In this document: in pieces, positions 1 to 7,858 of the stretch
Numbering within the stretch: the first letter of the stretch is position 1
Layout: each line of letters opens with the position of its first letter
Source: Actinidia chinensis
Lineage: Eukaryota; Streptophyta; Magnoliopsida; Ericales; Actinidiaceae
Assembly (NCBI GenBank): GCA_009663005.1
Contig: CM018909.1
Location: 1,518,038 to 1,528,037, forward strand
Length of the DNA stretch: 10,000 bases
Direction: 5' to 3'
The notes under the pieces: model-generated
The model's input: only the letters and a program-made list of their open reading frames with translations
Databases searched by the model: none
Told to the model about the DNA's origin: nothing
Translations under genes and position numbers: made by a program

Positions 1-147
1 GTCCATCTCACAATTGTAATCTCTCTTTTACATACATAGTGAAATCTCTCTCCCGTGGATGTAGACAATTTGAGTTGAACACGTAAATTTCTTTGTGTGA
101 TTCTCTTCTTTAATATGTGCATGGTTATGTTTCTGTTATGCCCAACA
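1..147 (+). mobile_element. 3' part of a Copia-style LTR (left LTR, truncated by window edge)
   Basis: This is the downstream end of a long terminal repeat. It ends in CCCAACA at 141-147, the exact reverse complement of the TGTTGGG that opens the second LTR at 619, so the two ends behave as termini of one LTR family. A primer-binding site follows three bases later, which fixes this as the left LTR of a + strand element. The pyrimidine-rich R/U5-like sequence and the overall style resemble plant Ty1/Copia LTRs. The upstream part lies outside the window. The two LTR pieces do not overlap, so their identity and age cannot be measured here. Confidence 0.8.
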
Positions 148-149
148 AG

Positions 150-161
150 TGTTATCAGAGC
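150..161 (+). other. Primer-binding site, initiator tRNA-Met type
   Basis: The sequence matches the usual plant Copia PBS TGGTATCAGAGC at 11 of 12 bases, with T for G at position 152. It lies immediately downstream of the LTR terminus at 147. It would pair with the 3' end of initiator methionine tRNA to prime minus-strand synthesis. Confidence 0.85.
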
Positions 162-562
162 AAATGGTTCGTGATCTGAGGGTGACTGTGGCAGAGGCAT
201 GGTAGGTGATCCGGAATCGGAGGTGGAGAGCGGATGTTGACCAATGACATATACATGAAAAGAGAAAGAGAAAAAAAAATAGAATGATCGTAATGCGATC
301 AAGGTGAGTAAGAGAGCAACGGTTGTAAGAGTTCTAGCCATAGAAGGAGGCAACAAGTTGCTGGACGTTCACATGGAAAGCTCTAGACATAGAAATTGAG
401 ACAAGGTTCGGAATGAGGTGTATACCGAAGGTAGCGGGTCTTTTTCTATCTAGCTATGGTTCGTGGCAGCGTAGACACCTTTGAAGCAGGTGTGGATCTC
501 TCAAGACGGATTCATGCTTGGAGAGATGAAGCCACGAGGACACCCATGTAAAGGGGTGCATA

Positions 563-579
563 ACCCCCGTCGAGGGGGT
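563..579 (+). repeat. ACCCCC/GGGGGT hairpin near the 3' end of the internal region
   Basis: A perfect 6-base stem (563-568 with 574-579) encloses a 5-base loop. An upstream GGGG at 552-555 could compete for the same C run, so alternative RNA folds are possible. It lies 22 bases upstream of the purine tract. Confidence 0.5.
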
Positions 580-600
580 GCGTGCTAACGATTATCCCTC

Positions 601-618
601 ATGGGTGGAGTGGGTGAT
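601..618 (+). other. Polypurine tract of the Copia-like element
   Basis: This G/A-rich stretch, containing GGTGGAGTGGGTGA, directly abuts the TG that starts the right LTR at 619. That is where the plus-strand primer lies in LTR retrotransposons. It is interrupted by several T residues, so it is not a clean tract. Confidence 0.6.
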
Positions 619-1013
619 TGTTGGGATCCACCCACTTTTGGATTTGGCTCAATTAGTTTACAAGAGAGCCATTGTGGGTTCCAAGGTTTTGACCTATCCT
701 TTTCCCATGGGTTGTTCTCTCCCAATGCTGATGGTGCTCTTTTCCAATGGAGCTTTTGGGATCCCAAGGATGGCCTTAATGGCTCTAAGAATATATGTAA
801 ATTTCTACTTATAAATACCTCTTGTAGGCTATGTATTCTGGGTGGTAAAGGATAGAGAAAGGGAGAAGAGAATAGAAGAGATAGAGAGGGTGAGCTAATA
901 GTGAAGGGCCTTCAGGCCAAGAGCTCCCCGCTCGATTGTGAGCGAGAAAAATAGTGAGGGTAAAATAGAGATATATAGAGAGAGGAAAAATACTATGATA
1001 CACCAGGATAAAC
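619..1013 (+). mobile_element. Right LTR of the Copia-like element, 5' part
   Basis: The LTR begins TGTTGGGATCC immediately after the purine tract, with ends complementary to the CCCAACA terminus at 141-147. A TATA box lies about 190 bases in, followed by a purine-rich transcribed region (850-900) and GAGAGA-rich sequence near 970-985. The R/U5-like sequence seen at 1-147 cannot be found downstream, so this copy appears truncated or replaced near 1013. That right boundary is approximate. Short ORFs across it on both strands show no domain and are not called. Confidence 0.7.
810..817 (+). promoter_or_regulatory. TATA box of the Copia-like LTR
   Basis: TATAAATA lies 191 bases inside the LTR on the element's coding strand. 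The position fits the U3/R promoter of an LTR retrotransposon. Confidence 0.55.
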
Positions 1014-1672
1014 AATGACTTGAGTACCCTTGTTTTTGAGCATCTAGATCAACAGGGTTAGTAAGATAGGATTTAGGTTAGATGAGTGTTGGCGATTTTT
1101 GTGTCACAAAACTTGACATTGAGTTGTAATCTGGCTTGGTAATACAGCGTGAAGGGATGAGGGGTGTTCGCAGTGGAGAATTCCAATTAACTGCTCCTTC
1201 ATTTGTTCAATTACTCCCTCGGGAATATTTGCATCTTATGTAAATTGACCTTTACGACACTTTTTGTTTGACAAAAATTGAACCATTTTGTTATCGTGTA
1301 GTGTGTTTCCCTAAGAATGATTTGATATACAAAACCATGATAGGTCTCTACAAAGGCTCAATAGACTGCAAGTGGCTCAATAGGGGCTTAACAGAGGCCT
1401 AAGGGCTCCCAATAGGTGCCCAATATGGACTTAGGCCCCACAGGAGGAAATTTTTACGTAGGTGCCCAATATAGGCTTAGGCCCCTAAAGAGGTGAATAG
1501 GAAAATGATAACTGTAGGAAAGAGAAAAGGAATAACACTTACAGGTTGGCAAGTAGGCATCATGGACAAGAAACCTCATAACTTATCTACAGACATACAC
1601 ATAAAACAAACAAGAATACCACTAAAGTGGGGAAAAACATCAAATAGACAGAACTCATTAGTACAGAAGTAC
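1014..1672. other. Non-coding stretch, no gene recognised
   Basis: This region lies between the truncated right LTR and the VPS13-like exon. I saw no conserved protein motif in either strand. An 80-codon open frame at 1493-1735 on the + strand is antisense to the VPS13-like exon at its 3' end and has low-complexity composition. It is not called as a gene. The one organised structure is the direct repeat at 1413-1485. Confidence 0.6.
1413..1485 (+). repeat. Imperfect 27-base direct repeat, period 46
   Basis: The units at 1413-1439 and 1459-1485 both run from TAGGTGCCCAATAT to TTAGGCCCC and differ at 2 of 27 positions. Shorter related pieces lie just upstream: GGCTCAATAG at 1355 and 1374, and GGGCTCCCAATAG at 1402-1414. 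This suggests a small decayed tandem array over about 1355-1485. Confidence 0.8.
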
Positions 1673-1773
1673 CTTCAATGTATGGTACCAACAAATCCAG
1701 CTTTGACCGTCACAGGAAGTTTTAGTGAGGTGTAGCGCTCTCTTCACTTTCAAGTCTTTGAGAACCACATCCC
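1673..1773 (-). pseudogene. VPS13-like bridge-type lipid transfer protein, second conserved N-terminal exon, frameshifted
   Basis: Read on the - strand, a pyrimidine-rich tract ending TTTACAG is followed by codons for DVVLKDLKVK. After a one-base shift near 1729-1732 comes SLKLPVTVKAGFVGTI, and after a lost base near 1679 comes LK. This is the highly conserved start of plant VPS13 (chorein-N) proteins, which form hydrophobic grooves that move lipids between membranes at contact sites. The piece has exon borders: the acceptor AG at 1775-1774 and a donor-like AAG|GTAC at 1673-1671. The phase would complete a glycine codon split across the intron. About one codon is also missing near 1738-1742. 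The next expected exon (VPW...) is not found further along, where a Copia-like element lies instead. Two frameshifts in so conserved an exon indicate a pseudogene, unless the assembly is faulty. Confidence 0.85.
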
Positions 1774-2591
1774 CTGTAAAGAAGAAGACCAGAGAGCAAA
1801 TAATTGGAACATATTTTTAAAATAAAATATAAGCAATACAAGCGGTATACTTTGAGTCATTATTGTTAATTGATTATGTCAAAGTTCATTTCCTGATTAA
1901 AAAAAAAAAGGAACAGAAATAGCACTTGCTGTAGGGCCACTAAGAAATTACTGCATATTTCAATGAAAATGGTGTTCGATATAATAATTAATTAAAATCA
2001 GAAGCTTAACACTAACAAGCACAAAGATAAAAGCTAAAAGAAAATAGGATAAAGGAAACAGAATAATTAAATAAAGTCCCAATTCTAACACTTAGTTAAG
2101 GGAGTAGTAATGTGTAGAATAGATTCTGGATATTAAACAAGACACAAGAAGTCTATTAGTTGGATCGTTTCAAAATAGAATAACAAGAGGCTCGTCCCAC
2201 AATAAGTTTTGTGGTGCCTTATATTCAAATACAAATTATAAGGCACACAATTATAGTTAACATAAAAAACCATCTCGTTTTCTAGAAGACAAATGACCAT
2301 CACATTTTTTGTGCTTTGCCCTGCATTGTGTTGTATCTCAAAGAAAAAAGACAAAATAGTGCAGATAGAGCCAGAAATGATTGCATTAATGGGCAACCAC
2401 AAAAAACAGTGGATTTATGAAGCATGATGCAAGGCAAAGCAACCCAATCTTGTGGCAAGCAAGACAGGTAGGGAAGCTAGTGTACAGATTTATTTTGCTT
2501 TCGGTGTAGCAGCCTGAAACTTAGTGTTATGAGTACCTCCTGGAAAGAAAGAGCCTAAAAGAGAGTGTTTTTTTTTTGTGGGGGAAGCTTT

Positions 2592-2782
2592 GAATTGGAG
2601 GTCGTGGTTGAGTTTTTCGAGGCCTTTATGGGAATAAGGTGCCAACAAGTAGTGTGGATAGGATCAGGTATTGGCATGGTAATGGGGCTTTCTCTGTCAA
2701 CCCTTATTATTACTTAGATATTTGAGGATCAAGAGGATTCCTTTCCTTGGAAGATCATTTGGAGGTCAAGAAGGATAGCTTG
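2592..2782 (+). mobile_element. LINE remnant: zinc-binding region downstream of reverse transcriptase (zf-RVT-like)
   Basis: Across shifted frames the + strand encodes EVVVEFFEAFMG, then VPTSSVDRIRYWHGNGAFSV with NPYYYL following, and then DSFPWKIIWRSR. The order 'G-x-FSV...YY..L' followed by 'SFPWK.IW' is typical of the C-terminal zf-RVT region of plant non-LTR retrotransposon polyproteins. The frame changes near 2630-2640 and 2720-2735, and a TGA lies at about 2721, so it cannot be translated. The usual continuation (FFxWxA) is missing. It lies inside the putative VPS13 intron in the opposite orientation. The RT and endonuclease domains are absent. Confidence 0.6.
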
Positions 2783-3456
2783 AAAGGTAAGTCTGCATGA
2801 ATAAAACAAGGTCATCTTAGGTTAGAGCCCGCAGACCTCACCTGATATGTGAGGCTTAGCTGGTCGGTGATCCCAGACAGGGGTTTTTTTTTAAAAAAGG
2901 GTCTTTATCAAGTGCAGAGTGATAAAAGAATTTGAGGAAGGAAGGATGATGAGAACACGGATCCCAGTCGATCCAATAGAGGTGCCTTCTTGCGCAGAAG
3001 AGATTGTTTTTAATTGGCCTCCCATCCTGCTTGTCTCATAATTCATTTTCATTTTAGGTTGATAAATGATAATATTGATTGTTTGTCACAAAAGGCCCCA
3101 ATTCACCAAAATCAATTCAGCAAGTTAGTAGTACGTTCTTTAACCAATAACTCCACGATTAGGAACCGAATAAGTTTGATGACAGCAGGTTGTTTCTACA
3201 GAACATAATTCTCATAATGTGGATATCCAAGTTCAAATACTAGTGTAAAAGGATCACAAGCTAGTTGAATAGACATTCAATGAAAAACTTCCAAGAAACT
3301 AATTCTTAAATCCTCTGCTGAAAGTCCATGGACATATTCACCCAAATACCTTCGAAGCAAATGCAATACCTACAATCATGGGAATCTCAAAATCTGTAAG
3401 ATTTTCCCACTACAGAAGCCATTTCTTCAAAAAATACAGATGCCATCTAGACGAGA

Positions 3457-3478
3457 AGAGAGAGAGAGAGAGAGAGAG
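3457..3478 (+). repeat. (AG)11 microsatellite
   Basis: Eleven uninterrupted AG units, a simple sequence repeat likely to vary in length between individuals. Confidence 0.95.
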
Positions 3479-4260
3479 CATTCATGCATAGCTTTCAAAT
3501 GAGAAGCAAATTATGGAAACAGTTTCAAACATGTGAACGTGCAGACGCTTACCGTAAAAAAAAATGTATATATGTGCAGAACTTAGCATATTTATGGACA
3601 GAGATGAAAATTTATTTGCTCACATCAATTGTCTCATTTTAGACTGAAAGCAATCAATAAAATCAGAAGAAAGGTCTTGCATGATGCTATTAGTTCCCAC
3701 TTCGTACTGGATTATTCTGCTTTCAACATAGGTTCAACCCATGAATAAAGAGCCTAAACAATCAATAACTGCGACTGGCACATATCCTGGTTATTTCCCA
3801 CTCTTGCGGTTGTTATCAACAAGAGACTTCACAGATTTTCATCCTACTCTCCACTTCCCCGTATCATCTTAGCAATACATAAAGATATATCACAGCTCAG
3901 ATGCAAATCTTGCCACCTTCCGAACCACTCAATGAGCAACTAAAAAAAAAGGATCATTTCAGTTCCACATTCCACTTGCTTCACTCGACTTTGACCAAGA
4001 AATGGGAAGGTTCTCGATTGGCATTACAATTTCAATAACTTTATCCCTAGGAACCATGAGAAATAATGCATCACATACGTTTTATGCATTCAAGGGTCAC
4101 TAAATTTGCCCTTTAGCCCGAAATTTGAAACAACAATCAAACAGTGCACAAAAACGAACGGATTAAAGTCAATGCATGTCCCAAAAACAAAACTGACGCA
4201 AAAAATAATGTCATAAATATTCTTATGAGCATATCAGAAGTATTCTATTCAAATTTAGAT

Positions 4261-4321
4261 GAGTATCGGCCAAATGGGATCAAATGATGTGAATTAAAAC
4301 CCTTGCGTGTGCTTCGAACAT
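4261..4321 (-). pseudogene. VPS13-like initiator exon remnant
   Basis: On the - strand an ATG in good context (CACCATG, start 4321-4319) opens MFEAH, the N-terminus I recall for plant VPS13 proteins. Six extra bases (4306-4301) follow, then VLIHII, a TGA stop where arginine is expected, and SHLADT. This aligns loosely with the hydrophobic helix VLHLLRRYLGEY of the family. The piece lies upstream of, and on the same strand as, the exon at 1773-1673, the order expected for exons 1 and 2. Only five residues match exactly, so alone it would be weak. The partner exon is what makes it credible. The rest of exon 1 (the segment leading to VWKG) is not clearly recognisable. It may be diverged, or the GCAAGG at 4306 may represent a different junction. 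Confidence 0.5.
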
Positions 4322-5409
4322 GGTGATGGATTCAAGTGCAATCCCAAACCTCGAGTGACGCAATCATATTGGTGATCGAAGTCCAAGAACAGCCATTGGA
4401 CGCTGATTCAATCGCTTTGGGCTGTTCGAAACCCCTAATAACATGAATTTATATTTACATAATCTGACGAAGCGGAGGGTACGATAGCAATGAACAGAAG
4501 AACGTAAAGAGGAAGTTTATATGGCATGATTGTGTGGTCTGGGTGGGTGGGCCGATTTATTCGGGTCGAACAAGTGTGGGTTTGTCTCTCTTATAAGCAT
4601 TTCCCGTTTGTGTTAATCGCGTTGGTGTCCGCTGGTACACTTGTGCATAGGGATAGCAAAAGAAACCAAACCTAATGGGAACTTATTCGACGCTAATGGA
4701 ACGAGTTTGGAATGGCAAGTCCTTAGGAATTAAAAATATGCAACCTATAATAGGATTCGGGTAAGATATACATTAAGAATCTTTTTACTTGAGCTTGAGC
4801 CAATTTTAAACAAAATTATAAAAATATCGTTGATATATTTTACTATTATCATTTTTACAGAAAGACACTTTACCCTTGTTAGTTTAATTATAGTTTTCAT
4901 TGTTTATAGGTAATTAAAATAAATATTTGCATTTTTTTAAATTTATTATTGGCTTCAAAAAAAATTCATTTTAGGTATGTTCCTTGTGTGTGACCAACCT
5001 TCAAAAAAATAACCTTATGTGTTTTGTGTTGGAACTTGAAAATATAAAATCTCTAATAGGTTGGCAATGCATTAAAAACATATTGATAAAAGCAGGAAAG
5101 TGGGCAAGGCATGTAAGGTTTGGGTTATTTTTTTGGGTGAGGGGTTAAGCCTGTATGGGGGACTTCTTAAGCGGGTGTGCTAGTATGTTTTTTGGAATCC
5201 CCATGGTCGTTCTTGAAGATTTATTTATTTACTCACTAAACAGAGTTCGATCTCCCAAGTGTTATATGTACACAGTAATTATGATATTAGAGTAGTTTTA
5301 ATTTGGGTAAATTACACTTTAATATTTTATATATTTACTAAAATCTCATCTTGTAGCCTTCACTTTCAATTGTAAAAGTCATTTGTTTATATTTTAGGTC
5401 AAGTATTAA
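4322..5409. other. AT-rich non-coding stretch upstream of the VPS13-like remnant
   Basis: No gene is visible on either strand. The part next to 4321 would be the 5' leader and promoter of the VPS13-like copy, but I see no convincing TATA element there. A possible decayed dispersed repeat starts near 4648. From about 4790 to 5400 the sequence is strongly A/T-rich and unstructured up to the Gypsy LTR. Confidence 0.5.
4648..4780 (+). repeat. Possible decayed dispersed repeat (TAGGGATAGCAA... family)
   Basis: The block opens TAGGGATAGCAA and contains CTAATGG twice, GAGTTTGGAATGGCAAGTCC and GGATTCGGGTA. This resembles the 'TAGGGATGGCAA...GGGT' non-autonomous repeats common in plant genomes. The match is from general recollection. 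The ends and class are not defined by the sequence. Confidence 0.25.
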
Positions 5410-5602
5410 TGTTGATGTGGGGTAAATTCCCCACTAATTATTCCAAGTCATTTACCTCGGGGCAGCGGAGTTCGTATCACCAGTGCTCCCCATGCCTCCA
5501 TCTCACCATTCGCCATGCAGATTGGAAGACCCCGAGGTCCTACTCGCCAGTGCTCGCTTCGCCAGTCTCAGTGAGCTCGCCATGTCCTTCACCTCGCTAA
5601 TG

Positions 5603-5623
5603 GGCGAGGTTGAATACCTCGCC
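5603..5623 (+). repeat. GGCGAGGT/ACCTCGCC hairpin in the Gypsy LTR
   Basis: A perfect 8-base stem (5603-5610 with 5616-5623) with a 5-base loop. It is built from the same ACCTCG/CGAGGT hexamer that recurs at 5454, 5533 and 5591. Confidence 0.7.
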
Positions 5624-5796
5624 TACCTGAGGGATTCATCTTCATGAGGTTTCTTCTCGGCCACGCACCTACATCACGGTACGTTCTCCATATGGCATTC
5701 TCCTATTTTTACTCCAATATCTCCGGGATTTCCTTCCATTATTAGCCATCCGAGGATCAAGATGTAATCTCCTCACATGACTCTCCATTCTCCAAC

Positions 5797-5804
5797 TATA
5801 AAAA
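5797..5804 (+). promoter_or_regulatory. TATA box of the Gypsy LTR
   Basis: TATAAAAA in an otherwise mixed-composition context, 387 bases into the LTR. It is placed where a U3 promoter would drive the genomic transcript that includes the downstream gag. Confidence 0.65.
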
Positions 5805-6046
5805 GGTCGCTCCCCCATCATTGAAAGGTACGGCTAAACCCTTGCATTCTCACTCTAAGAGCTCTGCTTATCTTATATTCGCCTTGATTTGAACTCCACA
5901 CCAGAAGGGTTTTGAGCGGCCTCATCTCGGTCGGTAATATTTGTTCATTTGCGTAGGTCGCCCGAGTCATTACCGAATTAATCAAGCAATTCAATTCAGA
6001 CTTATTGGTTGCTTGCCTCCAGAATTTTAACTTACCACACAACAAT

Positions 6047-6065
6047 TTTGGCAGACCATTTGGAA
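6047..6065 (+). other. PBS-like site of the Gypsy element, degenerate
   Basis: TTTTGGCAGACC begins two bases after the LTR terminus. Tat and Athila elements usually carry TTTTGGCGCC or TTTTGGCGACC-type sites here. The TTTTGGC core is kept but the remainder is diverged, so the primer tRNA cannot be assigned. Confidence 0.5.
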
Positions 6066-6195
6066 CATCATTCCTTAACTTTTAATGCCCCTGCCAGCGT
6101 TTAATACCTAGACTAAGCGCCAGCAGCTGTTGATAACCAGCTCATACAAGGGCAGGCACTAACCAACCTTCCAGGTTCTTGAGGGACTCCACTAA

Positions 6196-6220
6196 GGGGG
6201 GGGGAGGAGGGGGGGGGGGG
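6196..6220 (+). repeat. Poly-G tract G9-A-GG-A-G12
   Basis: A 25-base run of G interrupted by two A residues, lying within the gag N-terminal region. It could fold as a G-quadruplex and would be prone to slippage. In the gag frame it would read as a glycine/arginine run. Confidence 0.9.
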
Positions 6221-7489
6221 CCGATATTCAGGGATCGCCAAGCATATTAGATTCATGAACGAGAATAATGCTCACCTGATACAGTGCCTCGCCATAAATA
6301 ATCCGCCACCACCAGCCGTCCTTGTTTCAGAAGAAGTTGATCGATCTCACCGATCGAGCGACCGTAATTCTCAAAGTCGCCAAAGTATAGGTCGGGCGTG
6401 TTCAACTAGAAACCGGCGATGTCGATCACCAAGCATGCGCTCTAGATGAGAAAGGAGTCCAGTTCCATCTGAGTTTAGGTTTTCTTCTGCGAACTGATGA
6501 TATGGAGGACGAGAAGACTAAGAGAAGAGGATAGTCACCTCATCGGGATGATCGAGAGCCAAGGCGCCGAGATAGATCCACCACTTAGAAGATCAGAGAC
6601 CTGGATGCCCGAATTGATGCCATCAACACTGGTACAAATGCTCCAGTTATTGTGGACGCTTTAATATGACAGACTGAGCCTCCATTCACTGAGAGGGTGA
6701 TAAGGATTAGGGTTTCATCTAGGTTTAATTCAGCTCAGAGTATACAACGGGAAAACTAACCCAATAGACCACCTAGACTCGTACAAGAATTTAATGACTC
6801 TTTAAGGATACTCAGGTGAGGTGAGGTGCAAGGCTCTCTCCACTACTTTGAAAGGACCAACGAGGGCATGGTTTAGAAAATTGTCTCCACAGACCATTGA
6901 TTCATTTGGCAACCTAAGAAAGGTCTTTGTTGCCAATTTCACGAGCTACAGGATCAAGCAGTAGAATGCCTCCCACCTATTCACGGTCCATTAGAAGGAT
7001 GGGGAAAGCGTGAAGGACTACATCAAGCATTTCAACCAAGCCATCCTAGAGGTAAAAGATGTCAGTGACAAGGTGGTAGTTATGGCTATGATGGAAGGAC
7101 TCCAACAATGTCCACTATTCGATTCACTTTCCAGAAACATTCTTGAAACTCAGTCGGCACTCTAGAGCAAAGTTGACAAGTACATTGCCATAGAAGAGTT
7201 GGCTGAGGCCAAGTGCAGAAGAAGAGAAAGAGACGATTACAAGAGAAAGGAGCTTGACTCCAAGTGAGCTGATTACAAAGACGAGGTGAAAAGCAAGAGG
7301 TCGGATTGAGGTACTAGAAGGAGAACTAACAACAGACGTCTTCGTACACCACCTCGCCGACCTAACTTGGTATTACCCCCTCTTAATACACCCATTGCTC
7401 AGGTACACATGAAAGTTAAGAATGAAGATTTTGTGAAATGGCCAAGTAGAATTAAGACCGACCCCCAGAAGAGAAACAAAAACAAGTAT

Positions 7490-7531
7490 TGTGAGTTTAA
7501 CTTAGACCATGGGCACAACACTAAAGATTGT
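7490..7531 (+). other. Zinc-knuckle-like motif in the decayed gag
   Basis: The second frame reads [14 protein letters not shown]. This matches the C-x2-H-x3-GH-x4-C pattern usual for the Tat gag C-terminus, except that the first histidine is N (position 4 of the motif). If that is a true substitution, metal binding would be impaired. A TAG follows directly at 7535. Confidence 0.6.
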
Positions 7532-7858
7532 TTCTAGATGAAAGAACAAATAGCTGACCTCATTAAGAGAGAGTATATGAGGAAGTAAGTTGTTGATCGC
7601 CCGTATCCCGGCTCGACAGAGAGGAGATATGGCCACAACAAACCAACGACAATGGATATCCAAGTGATCAATGGTGGTTTTGGATTAGGAGAATGTTCAA
7701 GCTCGTCCAGGAAAAGACATGTCAGAAGTGCTAGTGAGCTAGCTAGAGAAGAATTCTATAATCTCTCATTGCCTGCAGTTGGGGTTCACCAACCCATTAC
7801 CTTTACCAACGATGAATTAAGAGGCTTACACCTCCCCCATGACGACGCCAACGTGTAG

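Larger units (their letters stand above)
148..618 (+). mobile_element. Internal region of a non-autonomous LTR element, no gag or pol
   Basis: Only 471 bases separate the left LTR end from the right LTR start. They hold the PBS at one end and a purine tract at the other, with no recognisable gag, protease, integrase or reverse transcriptase between them. The element would depend on proteins from a related Copia element, as TRIM- or SMART-like elements do. The sequence is purine-rich near 255-285. At its 3' end it carries a G/C-rich hairpin and two GGGGTGC motifs. A large internal deletion of an autonomous element is the alternative. No ORF here looks real. Confidence 0.7.
1774..4260 (-). other. 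Intron-like stretch between the two VPS13-like pieces
   Basis: About 2.5 kb of mostly A/T-rich DNA separates the two VPS13-like pieces. A proper acceptor sits at the exon 2 side. The donor side is unclear because exon 1 similarity fades. It holds a LINE remnant on the opposite strand (2592-2782), T and A homopolymers (2568-2577, 2884-2898) and an AG microsatellite. Open frames within it (for example 2133-2402 on - and 3014-3208 on +) show no domain and look random. I recognise no other exon in it. Confidence 0.5.
5410..6044 (+). mobile_element. 5' LTR of a Ty3/Gypsy (Tat-like) retrotransposon, 635 bases
   Basis: The LTR starts TGTTGATGTGGGG and ends ACACAACA, giving complementary 5-base ends TGTTG/CAACA. 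It contains a TATA box at 5797-5804. A PBS-like sequence and then gag-like coding sequence follow it in the right order on the + strand. Five ACCTCG/CGAGGT hexamers lie in the upstream (U3) part. Short ORFs across it (5409-5600 on +, 5818-6045 on -) are not genes. The right LTR is outside the window, so neither the target-site duplication nor LTR identity can be tested. Confidence 0.8.
6084..7858 (+). pseudogene. gag: Gag of a Tat-like Ty3/Gypsy retrotransposon, many stops and frameshifts
   Basis: The structural capsid-type protein of the retroelement. N-terminal part (third frame, 6084-6449): a Q-rich start, then the G-tract and FMNENNAHLIQ with a proline run and an RS-rich tail. Middle (first frame, about 6500-6726): LDARIDAIN and PFTERVIRIRVSSRF. 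After a shift near 6727-6740 the second frame carries the retrotransposon gag domain: [38 protein letters not shown] and [10 protein letters not shown] (about 6740-7130). It then carries EELAEAK with basic RRRERDDYKRKE, a [12 protein letters not shown] knuckle, and CSSSSRKRH with [20 protein letters not shown]. Stops I read: 6447, 6532, 6586, 6667, 6803, 6962, 6992, 7163, 7265, 7307, 7535, 7586 and 7856. It cannot yield a protein. The longest late open piece is 7652-7855. Confidence 0.9.

Noticed and set aside
578..855. Overlapping open frames of 60-84 codons on both strands
   Set aside because: They span the Copia-like purine tract and LTR start, and their translations show no domain. They are chance frames in non-coding LTR DNA.
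1493..1735. 80-codon + strand open frame
   Set aside because: It overlaps the VPS13-like exon antisense, has no recognisable domain and lacks support from context.
2133..2402. 89-codon - strand open frame inside the VPS13-like intron
   Set aside because: Same strand as VPS13, but the sequence shows no similarity to the protein, has no suitable splice borders and looks random.
2815..2890. tRNA-like or SINE-like block around GCAGACCTCACCTGATATGTGAGG
   Set aside because: A short stem (CCTCAC/GTGAGG) is visible but no cloverleaf or box A/B pair follows.
5120..5270. Possible SINE with an internal pol III promoter (GTTCGATCTCC as box B)
   Set aside because: The box B-like core is present near 5245, but no convincing box A, no tRNA-like fold and no clear tail could be found.
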